Shown here: piece by piece, positions 1-8,352 of the stretch
Layout: each line of letters starts with the position of its first letter
Numbering within the stretch: the stretch's first letter is position 1
Assembly: GCF_000766795.1 (NCBI RefSeq)
Contig: NZ_JPDS01000001.1
Coordinates: 191,001 to 255,000 of the forward strand
Length of the DNA: 64,000 nucleotides
Direction of reading: 5' to 3'
Origin: Polaribacter sp. Hel1_85
GTDB lineage: Bacteria > Bacteroidota > Bacteroidia > Flavobacteriales > Flavobacteriaceae
Notes under the pieces: generated by a model
Told to the model about the DNA's origin: nothing
What the model saw: the letters and a program-made list of their open reading frames with translations, nothing else
The model's database searches: none
Position numbers and translations under genes: made by a program

Positions 1-143
1 TTTTCAGATAATTCTCTTGTTAAAAATTCTAATTCTTGAGGGAATCTTTCCAAGAGTGAAATCCAATCTTCAATGTTTTTTTTAGTGATTTTTTCAGGAA
101 TATTAAATTTTCCTATTGGATATTTTAATTCTTCTATTGTCAT
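1..143 (-). CDS. DinB/YfiT-family protein, N-terminal part
   Basis: Only the first 47 codons are inside the window; the gene runs off the left edge on the reverse strand. The protein opens MTIEELKYPIGKF and continues with a helix rich in Lys and Glu, then ERFPQELEFL. This opening (LKYPIGKF...) is typical of the YfiT-like branch of the DinB superfamily, four-helix metal-dependent proteins called putative hydrolases or thiol (bacillithiol-type) transferases. The metal-binding His residues would lie outside the window. The ATG directly abuts the TAA of the TPR lipoprotein gene upstream, so the two are probably one transcript. Family assignment rests on the short N-terminus only. Confidence 0.6.
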   Translation of the reverse strand, partial: MTIEELKYPIGKFNIPEKITKKNIEDWISLLERFPQELEFLTRELSE

Positions 144-824
144 TTATTTTTTTGTAATTTTCTTCATAAACCTTTTAACGCTTCTGTTTTCTGGATTGAT
201 AGACAATGCTTTTTTAAAGTTAGCTTTTGCATTTACAGTATCTTTATTTAGTAAGTAAGCTTCACCTAAACTATCATAAACATTAGAGCTATTAGGATAT
301 AAAGCTACATTAATTTTAAAAACTTCTATAGCTGTGTCAAAATTATTTTTTTTAACAAAATTGTAACCTAATCTATTTATTCTGTTTTCTCTTATAATTG
401 GACTCAAAGAATCTTTTTCTTTAATTGTTTTAAAAGCAGTTAGGGCTTTGTCAAATTCTTTCAATTCAAAATATTCATTTGGCGTTTTTTCTCCATTTTT
501 CATTTGTTTAAAATGATATTTTACACCTTCGTGTTCTCTTTTTGGCGCCAACTCAATATGCATTTCTGGTTGACTTACAAATACCATTTTTTCATTCAGT
601 TCTTTCATGTAAAAAGAGCTATCACTTACTTTTAATAATGCAATATCATCATTTCCACGCCATTTTGCATGCAATGTTTTTTCTTTAAAATAGATTTCAA
701 TTACTTCATTGGCATTAAATAAATAACGTCCTTGAGTAGATTTTATAAATTCTTCAGAGTTTTTTTGTGATGTACAACCGGCTAATAAGACAAGCACAAA
801 TAATGGATATAGAAATTTTTTCAT
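144..824 (-). CDS. TPR-containing lipoprotein
   Basis: This 226-residue protein starts with a lipoprotein signal (MKKFLYPLFVLVLLAGC, lipobox LAGC, Cys17), so it is probably anchored to the outer or inner membrane facing the periplasm. Residues about 30-115 form a beta-rich region of unknown family. From about 118 there are tetratricopeptide-type helices, best seen at 160-220 (DTAIEVFKINVALYPNSS, then YDSLGEAY and KALSINPEN). TPR units mediate protein contacts; no enzyme motif is visible. The start is the only ATG with a full signal peptide. It is followed without spacing by the DinB/YfiT-like gene, which suggests co-expression but gives no clear function. Confidence 0.8.
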   Translation of the reverse strand: MKKFLYPLFVLVLLAGCTSQKNSEEFIKSTQGRYLFNANEVIEIYFKEKTLHAKWRGNDDIALLKVSDSSFYMKELNEKMVFVSQPEMHIELAPKREHEGVKYHFKQMKNGEKTPNEYFELKEFDKALTAFKTIKEKDSLSPIIRENRINRLGYNFVKKNNFDTAIEVFKINVALYPNSSNVYDSLGEAYLLNKDTVNAKANFKKALSINPENRSVKRFMKKITKK

Positions 825-1022
825 TGTTTGGTGAGTTAAAATGATTCTCTATTTTAGACGACTAATTTATAGGATTTGTTACAGAATTTTATTAATAATA
901 TTAGTTTTTTATAATTTAATTTTATAGTTAAATTATTATTTATTGCAAATTCTGATAGTATCAAAGATTAATTACCATTTAAGTAATTTAATATTTTTAT
1001 ATATTATTTTTTATAAAAAGCA

Positions 1023-1054
1023 AAAACAGGTTAAGAAATTTCTTAACCTGTTTT
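1023..1054 (-). terminator. Intrinsic terminator of the adhesin gene
   Basis: A perfect 32-base inverted repeat (AAAACAGGTTAAGAAA and its complement). On the reverse strand it lies about 50 bases past the stop of the 1848-residue adhesin and is followed by a T-rich stretch (GCTTTTTATA). Confidence 0.75.
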
Positions 1055-1101
1055 CTTGCAATGATAAACCCCCTACAGTTTATCAAAAAGTTTATAATTG
1101 A

Positions 1102-4100
1102 TTAGTGTCTACCTCTTTCAATAATTACACTACCCGTAAAAATTTCACCGCCAGTTTTAATTTTTACAACATAAACACCTTCATCTAACCATCTACCACC
1201 CATTGTTACACTGTTCTCTCTTTTACAATCTTTAACATATCTACGTTGAAGAAGTCTACTGTGTAAATTAAAAAGTAGTATTTCTGCTTTATTCTCAAAG
1301 TTTTCTAGTTTTACACTAAAGTATCCAGTAGAAGGATTTGGATAAATATTTACATCTGTTACCAATTCTGGTTCAATATAAACTTCTGTTGCACAAGTAG
1401 CATCACAACCACCTAATACATCACCATGTTTTAAATGTCCTTTTACAGCATTTTTACTAACACTGATTAACTTATCATTACTTTGATGTGTATTTGAATT
1501 AGAATTATGCCCACAAGAGCGAGAATGACTATGAGAATGATGACAAATAATAACTTTATCATTAAATCTACCATGTCTGTCTTTATCTCTAGCATCTATA
1601 ACACAAACTTCTATAGAATCTGTAGCTTGACATCCGTTAGAATTTGTTACAACAACAGTATACGTTGATGTGATTTCTGGAGATACTTTAGGATGTTTAT
1701 CTGTAGAAATTACAGTTCCATTTTGATCTGTCCATTCGTATGTAAAATCAGAACCTCCATTAACTTCTGTTTTTAAGTATGTGTATTCTTGATATCCTAA
1801 GAAAACAGTGTTTTTCTTTTGTCCATTAACTGTGTAAAACTCATCAATAGAAATTACTGGAGTTTCTCCTAAAACATATACAATTACAGGTACAGTAGTA
1901 GTGTTACCACTTTGATCTTTAACAGAAACTTGAACTGTGTTTTCTCCTAAATTATCACAATTAAAAGTATTAATGTCTAAAGCTGTACTTGTTATAGAGC
2001 AATTATCGCTACTTATTACAGTTCCTTCTGGTACAGGTAATTGTAGGCAATCTGATATATCGAAATTGAATTCTCCTTTTTCTTTTTTACCTTTATTATT
2101 AGTGTAATAGAAAGATCCACTTAATCCGTAATTTCCATTTTCTAAATTTGCATTTTCTCCTAATTGGAAACCATACGAAGAGTATTTTTGATAAATTTCA
2201 GTTTCAAGACCAGCGTTTGAACCAATACCCGTTAATTTACTACCATCAGCTAATTCATAATAAGTCCAATCTTTATAACTATACCCGATGGTTTTTTTAG
2301 ACCCATTATATTTTCTTTTTAAATCTGACCATTCATTCCAGTTTTTAGGATTGTTTAAGTTTAAGGTAACTTCCCATTTGTCATTTGCATCAGTTGTATT
2401 TACAAGCATACCTGTAACGATCATTGATCCATCTAGGTTTTTAATTATTGTTCCTTGATTTGCATCAAAAGAGAAAAAAGCATCATCATTTTTATGTCCA
2501 TGTTTACTATTATTACACCCTTTCTTATAGTTACTTCTTTGATTATAACCATTACTGTTTTTAATATAATCATCTAAACACATTGCATGTTCTTCAGCAT
2601 CAGTAACTATACAGCTATTACCTCTTTCTACATCATCTTCAGTTAAAATTAAAACATCTTCTGGGGTAATTGAAGCACTTCCTGTAGCATCTAGAGTTAC
2701 AGAGATACTTTGAGTTCCTACAATTGGGGCAATATTATCTATAACAGTAATAATAGCTTCCTGAGAATTTACATTTCCGTTAACGTCGGTCACCGTCAAA
2801 GTAACAGTGTTGTCACCCAAATTAGCGCAATCAAATGAAGTAATATCTAATACAAGAGATTCAATTCCACAAGCATCAGAAGAACCATTATCTATATCAG
2901 TAGGTACAATAGATGTATTTCCGTTTTCATCTAGATAAACATTAATATTTTGTGTAATTAAATCTGGTAATACACTATCTAGAACAGTTACATTTGCTGT
3001 TGTAGAAGTAGTGTTTCCGCTAGCGTCTCTTACAGTTAACGTAACAACATTTTCTACATTAACATTAGAACAATCAAAAGAACTAACATCTATAGTAGTA
3101 GTAAACGTACAATTGTCAAAAGAGCCATTATCTATGTCTTCTGGAGTTATTGAAACATTTCCAGATGCATCTAATTGAACAGTAATGTCTTGTGCAATTG
3201 TATTAGGTGCAATGTTGTCAATTACAGTTACAGTAGCAGTTGTACTAGAAACATTATTGTTGTTATCTGTTACTATTAAAGTTACAGTGTTATCACCAAC
3301 GTTTGCACACGTAAAAGAAGTTGTATTTAAAGCTAAAGAAACTCCACAGGCATCATTAGAACCATTATCAACATCTGAAGGTATGATTGAAGCATTACCT
3401 AAAACATCTAATTGAATGTTAATGTTTTGTGCAATTGCAGTAGGAGCAATGTTATCTTGAACTGTTACTGTTGCAGTTTGCGTTGAAATATTACCATTAT
3501 TATCCGTTACTGTTAAAGTAACAATATTGTTTCCAACGTTTGAACAATCGAATGTTGTAGTATCTAAATTTAAATTTTGAATACCACAATTATCATTAGA
3601 ACCGTTATCAATCATTTCTGGACTAATTGATGCATTTCCATTTTCATCTAATTGAACAATAATATTTTGTGTAACTACATTTGGTACGGAAGTATCTAAA
3701 ATAGTAACAATTGCAGTGCCATTTGCTATGCTCCCTAAAGTACTTGTTGCAGTTAAAGTTACTGTTATAGGCGTACCTATATTATCACAATTAAAAGAAG
3801 TAATGTCTAGTTCTAAGCTTTCAATACCTACAACAGAAATAGAACCATTATCTATTTGTTGAGGAGAAATAGTTGCGTTTCCATTTTCATCTAAATTTAC
3901 AATAATATCTTGTGTTATTACAACTGGAACTGGGTCAATAACAGTTACTAAAACAGGAACTACAGTTGAATTTTCACTTTGATCAGTTGCAGTTAGTTGA
4001 ATAGTTACTGGACTATTATTTGCGTCTGCGACAGTAAATGTATCTTGATTAATTGTGTAGGTAATAGTTCCGCAGTTATCTGAACCATTATCTAAAACAT

Positions 4101-6648
4101 CTTCAGGTAGTATTGAAACAGTACCAGAAGATGTTAATGTAACTGAAATATTCTTGCCTATAATAATTGGTGCAATAACATCTTTTACAGTAACAATAGC
4201 AGTTGCAGTTGATGAGTTTCCACTGGTATCTGTAATTGTAAATAGAACTTCGTTTGTTCCAATATTAGAACAATCGAAAGTATCTTTGTCTAAACTACGA
4301 TTTGCTATTGCACAATTGTCTGTATTTCCTCCATCAATATCTATAGCATTAATAGTTGCATTTCCATTTTCATCTAATTGAATAGTAATGTCATTAGTAA
4401 GTATATTTCCTTGATTTTCACTTTGTACAAACACAAAAATTTGTTTATTGGAATATGTTGCTGCGTTACTAAAGAAAGTCCAATCTGGGTTTCCATAAGG
4501 TGCATTACCAATTCCTATATCACTATTGTCACCTATAGACCATCTGTTATAGCCAAAAAGAGTTTCTCCTTGATCGTAATTATGAATTTGAAAAGATCCG
4601 TAAGAATCAGTTGGGTAATTATTGTTATCTCCAAAATCATATGTATTATTATTAGCACCAGGTATACCATTTAAATTATTCTTCTCGTAGCTATTTGACC
4701 AAAACTCAATATTTCCTGTTGTAATTTCTGTTCCATTTGTAATTCCTGGTACATTAGAGAAAACATTTAAATTAGATACATTACCTGTAAATACTGCTTC
4801 TGTAGGTATGCCAATTTCATTCATATTATTTGTAAATGCATCTAAAGAAACCCAAACCCAGTTGTTATCTAATTCGATATAATATGCAATTCGATTATAG
4901 GAAACTCCATTAAGACCAGCAACATTATTAACTGCATATGGCACTTGGTCTTGTGTGTTCCAACTAGCAGTGTTTGGTACATTTAATTGATATACCATGT
5001 CATAATTAGCCGCTTCTGGTACATTATTTATTATTGTAGATGGAGCAGTAAAAATAACTGATCCACTTCCATTACCAGGTGCAATATTATCTATAATAGT
5101 AACATTTGCAGGTGCAGAAATAATGTTTCCATTTGTGTCTGTTACTGTTAAGTTTACAGTATTAATACCAAGGTTACTACAATCGAAATTTGTTTTGTCT
5201 AAACTTAAAGTAATGCTACCTGATGCATCATTAGAACCATTATCTATTTGAGTTGGTGTAATTATAGCATTACCATTAGCGTCTAAATTTATTGTTATAT
5301 CTTGAGTTATAATTGTTGGAGGAGTAGTGTCTACAACATTAACAACTCTAGTAATAGGGATAGAAGTATTTCCTGAAGCATCAACTGCTGTATATGTTAA
5401 TGTGTAACTACCAATAGTATTTGTGTCTACTGTACCTGAAACTAAAACTGCAGGATTATTATCGCAATTATCTGTTGCAGTTGCACTAGGATATGTATAG
5501 GTTGTAAAAGCGTTTATAGTATCTGTAGTATTACCATTTAAAGTTAATATTGGTGCTTCTATGTCTGGAGAATATGTAGTAAAATCGGCTCCAAAAGCAA
5601 AATTCACCCAATTTTCATCAGCTAAATAATCAAAAGAAATACTAGAAAAAACACCATTCATTCTAACAATAGCATAACCTTCAGTACCAGTAATTTGAGT
5701 AGATGAATCAATTGTTATACCTGTGGACCATAAAACTTCAATATCATTATTAAATTGAATAGGTACTGATTGACCGCCATTCCCTATAGAAGCAAATACT
5801 AATACAGGGTTTGTCATTGGGCTGTTAAATGTTAAAGTATTTGAACTCGAACTTATATTTTTAATAGTTGGGTTATTATTTGGTACATTATATGTTGTAG
5901 GAAAAGTTGCATGGCTATATAAACTTGAGGTTGTTTGTATAAATTCTGAAGAAGTATACGTATACCCAATTCCATTAATTGTTCCTGTTGTTTCTTTACT
6001 AAAAAAGCTTGTACTTGGAGCATCTGACCAAAAGAAATTTGATTGTGCACAACCACCAATGTTAATTACAGCAGTTTGACCATTTACTTTAACTTGTGCA
6101 CCTGTTAAATTGTTTCCAGAAGGACAACTGTCAAATTGTGCTATTACTAATCTATTTATTTCATCAGGAACAGCCAAACTTGCATAATTTGCAGTTATTG
6201 GTGCTTGGCCAAACACTATTTGACCAATAAAAGCTCCATTAGGGTGTGCTGAATTAAAAATATATGCTCTAGCACCATCATCTGCAGCAGTAAAACTTAT
6301 ATTTAAATCAGAAACATTAAAATTTGTAGGAATATTTAAATATGTTTCAAAATAAGTGAAATCTATTTGTGTTAAACATTGCGTTAAAATAGAAGGTACT
6401 GAAAAGTTAATTGCTCCATTTGAATCTACAGGTGCATTTACCCAATTATTATCTGCAGGAGCAGGAATATTCATTTGTGAATACGCTGTTGGTTCTCCGT
6501 TATAACTAACATTAAAAGGTATAATTCCATTTCCGTTGTTCATTTTCCATGGGGAAATTGTTACCTGAGAGGACATTGTATAGATAAATGATAAAAAGAA
6601 TAAAGTTAAAAAGTACTTTACCAGTTTAGAAAGTAATGTTTTTTTCAT
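1102..6648 (-). CDS. Giant HYR-repeat adhesin with T9SS type A sorting domain
   Basis: This 1848-residue secreted protein has a signal peptide (residues 1-27, ending MSSQ). An N-terminal beta region (28-355) is followed by a Cry22/DUF5011-like Ig domain (about 359-436), then nine HYR-like repeats of about 80 residues. Each repeat reads like LDENGNASI..DNGS.D.CGI..L.LD...FDCSNVG.N.VTLTVTD.NGN. A different domain of about 215 residues (522-739) separates repeats 1 and 2, and repeat 9 is split by a roughly 200-residue insertion (1326-1544). A PKD/Ig-like domain (1590-1690) precedes a His-rich Cys/His motif (1696-1752) and a C-terminal T9SS domain (1764-1848: VNIYPNPSTGYFSVKL ... GVYVVKI). Such proteins cross the outer membrane by T9SS and act in adhesion or as large surface fibres. 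It is monocistronic with its own terminator. Confidence 0.9.
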   Translation of the reverse strand: MKKTLLSKLVKYFLTLFFLSFIYTMSSQVTISPWKMNNGNGIIPFNVSYNGEPTAYSQMNIPAPADNNWVNAPVDSNGAINFSVPSILTQCLTQIDFTYFETYLNIPTNFNVSDLNISFTAADDGARAYIFNSAHPNGAFIGQIVFGQAPITANYASLAVPDEINRLVIAQFDSCPSGNNLTGAQVKVNGQTAVINIGGCAQSNFFWSDAPSTSFFSKETTGTINGIGYTYTSSEFIQTTSSLYSHATFPTTYNVPNNNPTIKNISSSSNTLTFNSPMTNPVLVFASIGNGGQSVPIQFNNDIEVLWSTGITIDSSTQITGTEGYAIVRMNGVFSSISFDYLADENWVNFAFGADFTTYSPDIEAPILTLNGNTTDTINAFTTYTYPSATATDNCDNNPAVLVSGTVDTNTIGSYTLTYTAVDASGNTSIPITRVVNVVDTTPPTIITQDITINLDANGNAIITPTQIDNGSNDASGSITLSLDKTNFDCSNLGINTVNLTVTDTNGNIISAPANVTIIDNIAPGNGSGSVIFTAPSTIINNVPEAANYDMVYQLNVPNTASWNTQDQVPYAVNNVAGLNGVSYNRIAYYIELDNNWVWVSLDAFTNNMNEIGIPTEAVFTGNVSNLNVFSNVPGITNGTEITTGNIEFWSNSYEKNNLNGIPGANNNTYDFGDNNNYPTDSYGSFQIHNYDQGETLFGYNRWSIGDNSDIGIGNAPYGNPDWTFFSNAATYSNKQIFVFVQSENQGNILTNDITIQLDENGNATINAIDIDGGNTDNCAIANRSLDKDTFDCSNIGTNEVLFTITDTSGNSSTATAIVTVKDVIAPIIIGKNISVTLTSSGTVSILPEDVLDNGSDNCGTITYTINQDTFTVADANNSPVTIQLTATDQSENSTVVPVLVTVIDPVPVVITQDIIVNLDENGNATISPQQIDNGSISVVGIESLELDITSFNCDNIGTPITVTLTATSTLGSIANGTAIVTILDTSVPNVVTQNIIVQLDENGNASISPEMIDNGSNDNCGIQNLNLDTTTFDCSNVGNNIVTLTVTDNNGNISTQTATVTVQDNIAPTAIAQNINIQLDVLGNASIIPSDVDNGSNDACGVSLALNTTSFTCANVGDNTVTLIVTDNNNNVSSTTATVTVIDNIAPNTIAQDITVQLDASGNVSITPEDIDNGSFDNCTFTTTIDVSSFDCSNVNVENVVTLTVRDASGNTTSTTANVTVLDSVLPDLITQNINVYLDENGNTSIVPTDIDNGSSDACGIESLVLDITSFDCANLGDNTVTLTVTDVNGNVNSQEAIITVIDNIAPIVGTQSISVTLDATGSASITPEDVLILTEDDVERGNSCIVTDAEEHAMCLDDYIKNSNGYNQRSNYKKGCNNSKHGHKNDDAFFSFDANQGTIIKNLDGSMIVTGMLVNTTDANDKWEVTLNLNNPKNWNEWSDLKRKYNGSKKTIGYSYKDWTYYELADGSKLTGIGSNAGLETEIYQKYSSYGFQLGENANLENGNYGLSGSFYYTNNKGKKEKGEFNFDISDCLQLPVPEGTVISSDNCSITSTALDINTFNCDNLGENTVQVSVKDQSGNTTTVPVIVYVLGETPVISIDEFYTVNGQKKNTVFLGYQEYTYLKTEVNGGSDFTYEWTDQNGTVISTDKHPKVSPEITSTYTVVVTNSNGCQATDSIEVCVIDARDKDRHGRFNDKVIICHHSHSHSRSCGHNSNSNTHQSNDKLISVSKNAVKGHLKHGDVLGGCDATCATEVYIEPELVTDVNIYPNPSTGYFSVKLENFENKAEILLFNLHSRLLQRRYVKDCKRENSVTMGGRWLDEGVYVVKIKTGGEIFTGSVIIERGRH

Positions 6649-7226
6649 TGTAATGAATTTTGGTTAAATTATTTTGTTGATTAGTTAGTAAGCTTAATTA
6701 AAAATATGGAATCCAATAAGCAGTTCGCATTTTAGATATATTGAGATTAAATAATAAAATGTCTGATTTAAATCAGGAAATTATTTCGGAGTAAATTTTA
6801 TATAACATTATAATGTTTTATAAAGCAGGTAGGGATAACTTTGGTTAGTTTTTTAGGTTGTTTGGACGTTCGATTTTTGTTTGCTATGCAAAATCTTGTG
6901 TGATGTAGAAAAATGCAATTGTTACTAGTAATAGCTTATTTTTTATATAGTTTTTTATTGGTTAAAATGATTGTAATAAATACAAATAAATGATATAAAC
7001 TATACAATACAGCAAAAAGAGCGTTACAAAAACGTTACAAAATATTTTTTGTTAGATTTTTATTTTTAATAAGAATCTAGTTAAATTAGACGACATGTAA
7101 GCGATTATAACTAAATTTTTAAACTTGTGTAAATTGATTAACTAAACTTTTAAATATTTACTTGTTGTAAAAAACGTTAAAACACCTAAAAAAAAGAAGG
7201 TAATTTCTCCCATCTCTATCTTTAAT
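6649..7226. other. Intergenic region upstream of the adhesin, with two palindromes
   Basis: This 578-base gap between the adhesin start and the pseudogene remnant holds no convincing gene. Two exact 14-base palindromes are present: CTGATTTAAATCAG at 6763-6776 and AACATTATAATGTT at 6804-6817, about 115 and 155 bases before the adhesin ATG. They could be operator-like sites or chance in AT-rich DNA. I found no TAnnTTTG promoter match on the adhesin strand here. Confidence 0.45.
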
Positions 7227-8350
7227 TTACTTACAGATATTTTTTTGTTTTTTCATGGTTAAAGTCATTTTTTCTTCTAACTCATTTCTGTTGTTCAAAT
7301 TAATTTTAGTATAAATATTTCTAATATGATACTTTACAGTGCTTTTAGAAATAAATAATTACTCACTAATTTTAGTATTGTTTAAGCCGTCTCAAATTCC
7401 TTTTAAAGTGTCAGTTTCTATTAAAGTAAGTAGGGGAATTACGAACTTATTTTCTTTTAAAAGATGAAAAAAAGTTTCTTTAGGTTGATGTTCTTTTTTT
7501 AAAGGTAAATCAGTTTCAGAGTTTTCAATATTGTTTTTCTGTTTCACTATTTCCCATTTTATAGCTAAGAGCATAAGTAAATATAAAAATATATAACCAA
7601 CTTGCAATTTTTATAATGAGCATTTCCCTATGAACTTCCCAGAATCCAAACGGAAAACCTATAATAAAACCCCAGAAACCACAAAATAGGAAAAAGAGAT
7701 ACTCCTATAAAATCACCAATTGCTGAATAAACAAAATTATTAGTAGAAAAATAGAATGCATAGAGTAGGAGTACTAATAGGAGGGGAATGAAAAATAACT
7801 TTGTTAAAAGCGGATGTCTTTTGTTGAGGTCTAAGAATTTAATTGAGAATAACAAAAACCAAATCTCATTTGAGAAATAAGTTAAAAATTCTAGTTTATA
7901 GTAGAAAGAATCTCTTCTAAACAGGTTTATTAAAGAACCATCATATAATAAAAAAGTAACCATTAAAGACAAAAGAAACAACAGGTAGTATAAGTAGCTC
8001 CTGTCTTTTAGCTTTAGGGAGAAAAATAAAATTTAAAAGATAATTACAATCCAAGTACCGTAATAAAAACTATTAATAACTTGTTTGTTAGAAACGTATG
8101 TAATAAATTTTTTCTCAGGGATAATTTTTAAAGAAAAATCCGCTTCTTTTTGAAAATTTACTTTTAGATAAAAGATTCGGTTTCCTTTAGTATTAATGTT
8201 TAAAGCAGGAAATTTATAATCTAAAGGTATTTGTTTTCTATCGATATTACTCTCTGTAAATAATAGGTATTCTAATTTAGTTTCTACAAATTTATAGAGA
8301 TCAATTCTACCAATATTATGTACTCGTAAATATGCAATTAGTTCTTTATT
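7227..8350 (-). pseudogene. Decayed 7TMR-DISM / LuxR-type regulator
   Basis: Read on the reverse strand from 8350, one frame gives the end of a 7TMR-DISM extracellular domain (ELIAYLRVHNIGRIDL ... KGNRIFYLKVNF), then a TAA, then several hydrophobic helices (7TM part, down to about 7690). After at least one frameshift near 7610-7690 the reading continues into a linker and a LuxR-type helix-turn-helix (GLNNTKISE and LFISKSTVKYHIRNIYTKIN) that is broken by a TGA at 7394 and a TAA at about 7370; the final stop is at 7227. The N-terminal half is missing: the remnant stops next to the metallo-beta-lactamase gene. An intact version would be a membrane sensor fused to a DNA-binding output. Stops, frameshift and truncation together make this a clear pseudogene. 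Confidence 0.88.
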
Positions 8351-8352
8351 CT

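Noticed and set aside
2700..4430. Regular spacing of about 230 bases resembling a repeat array
   Set aside because: The spacing comes from the HYR-like protein repeats; DNA identity between units is low and they lie in a coding frame, so it is neither a CRISPR array nor a satellite.
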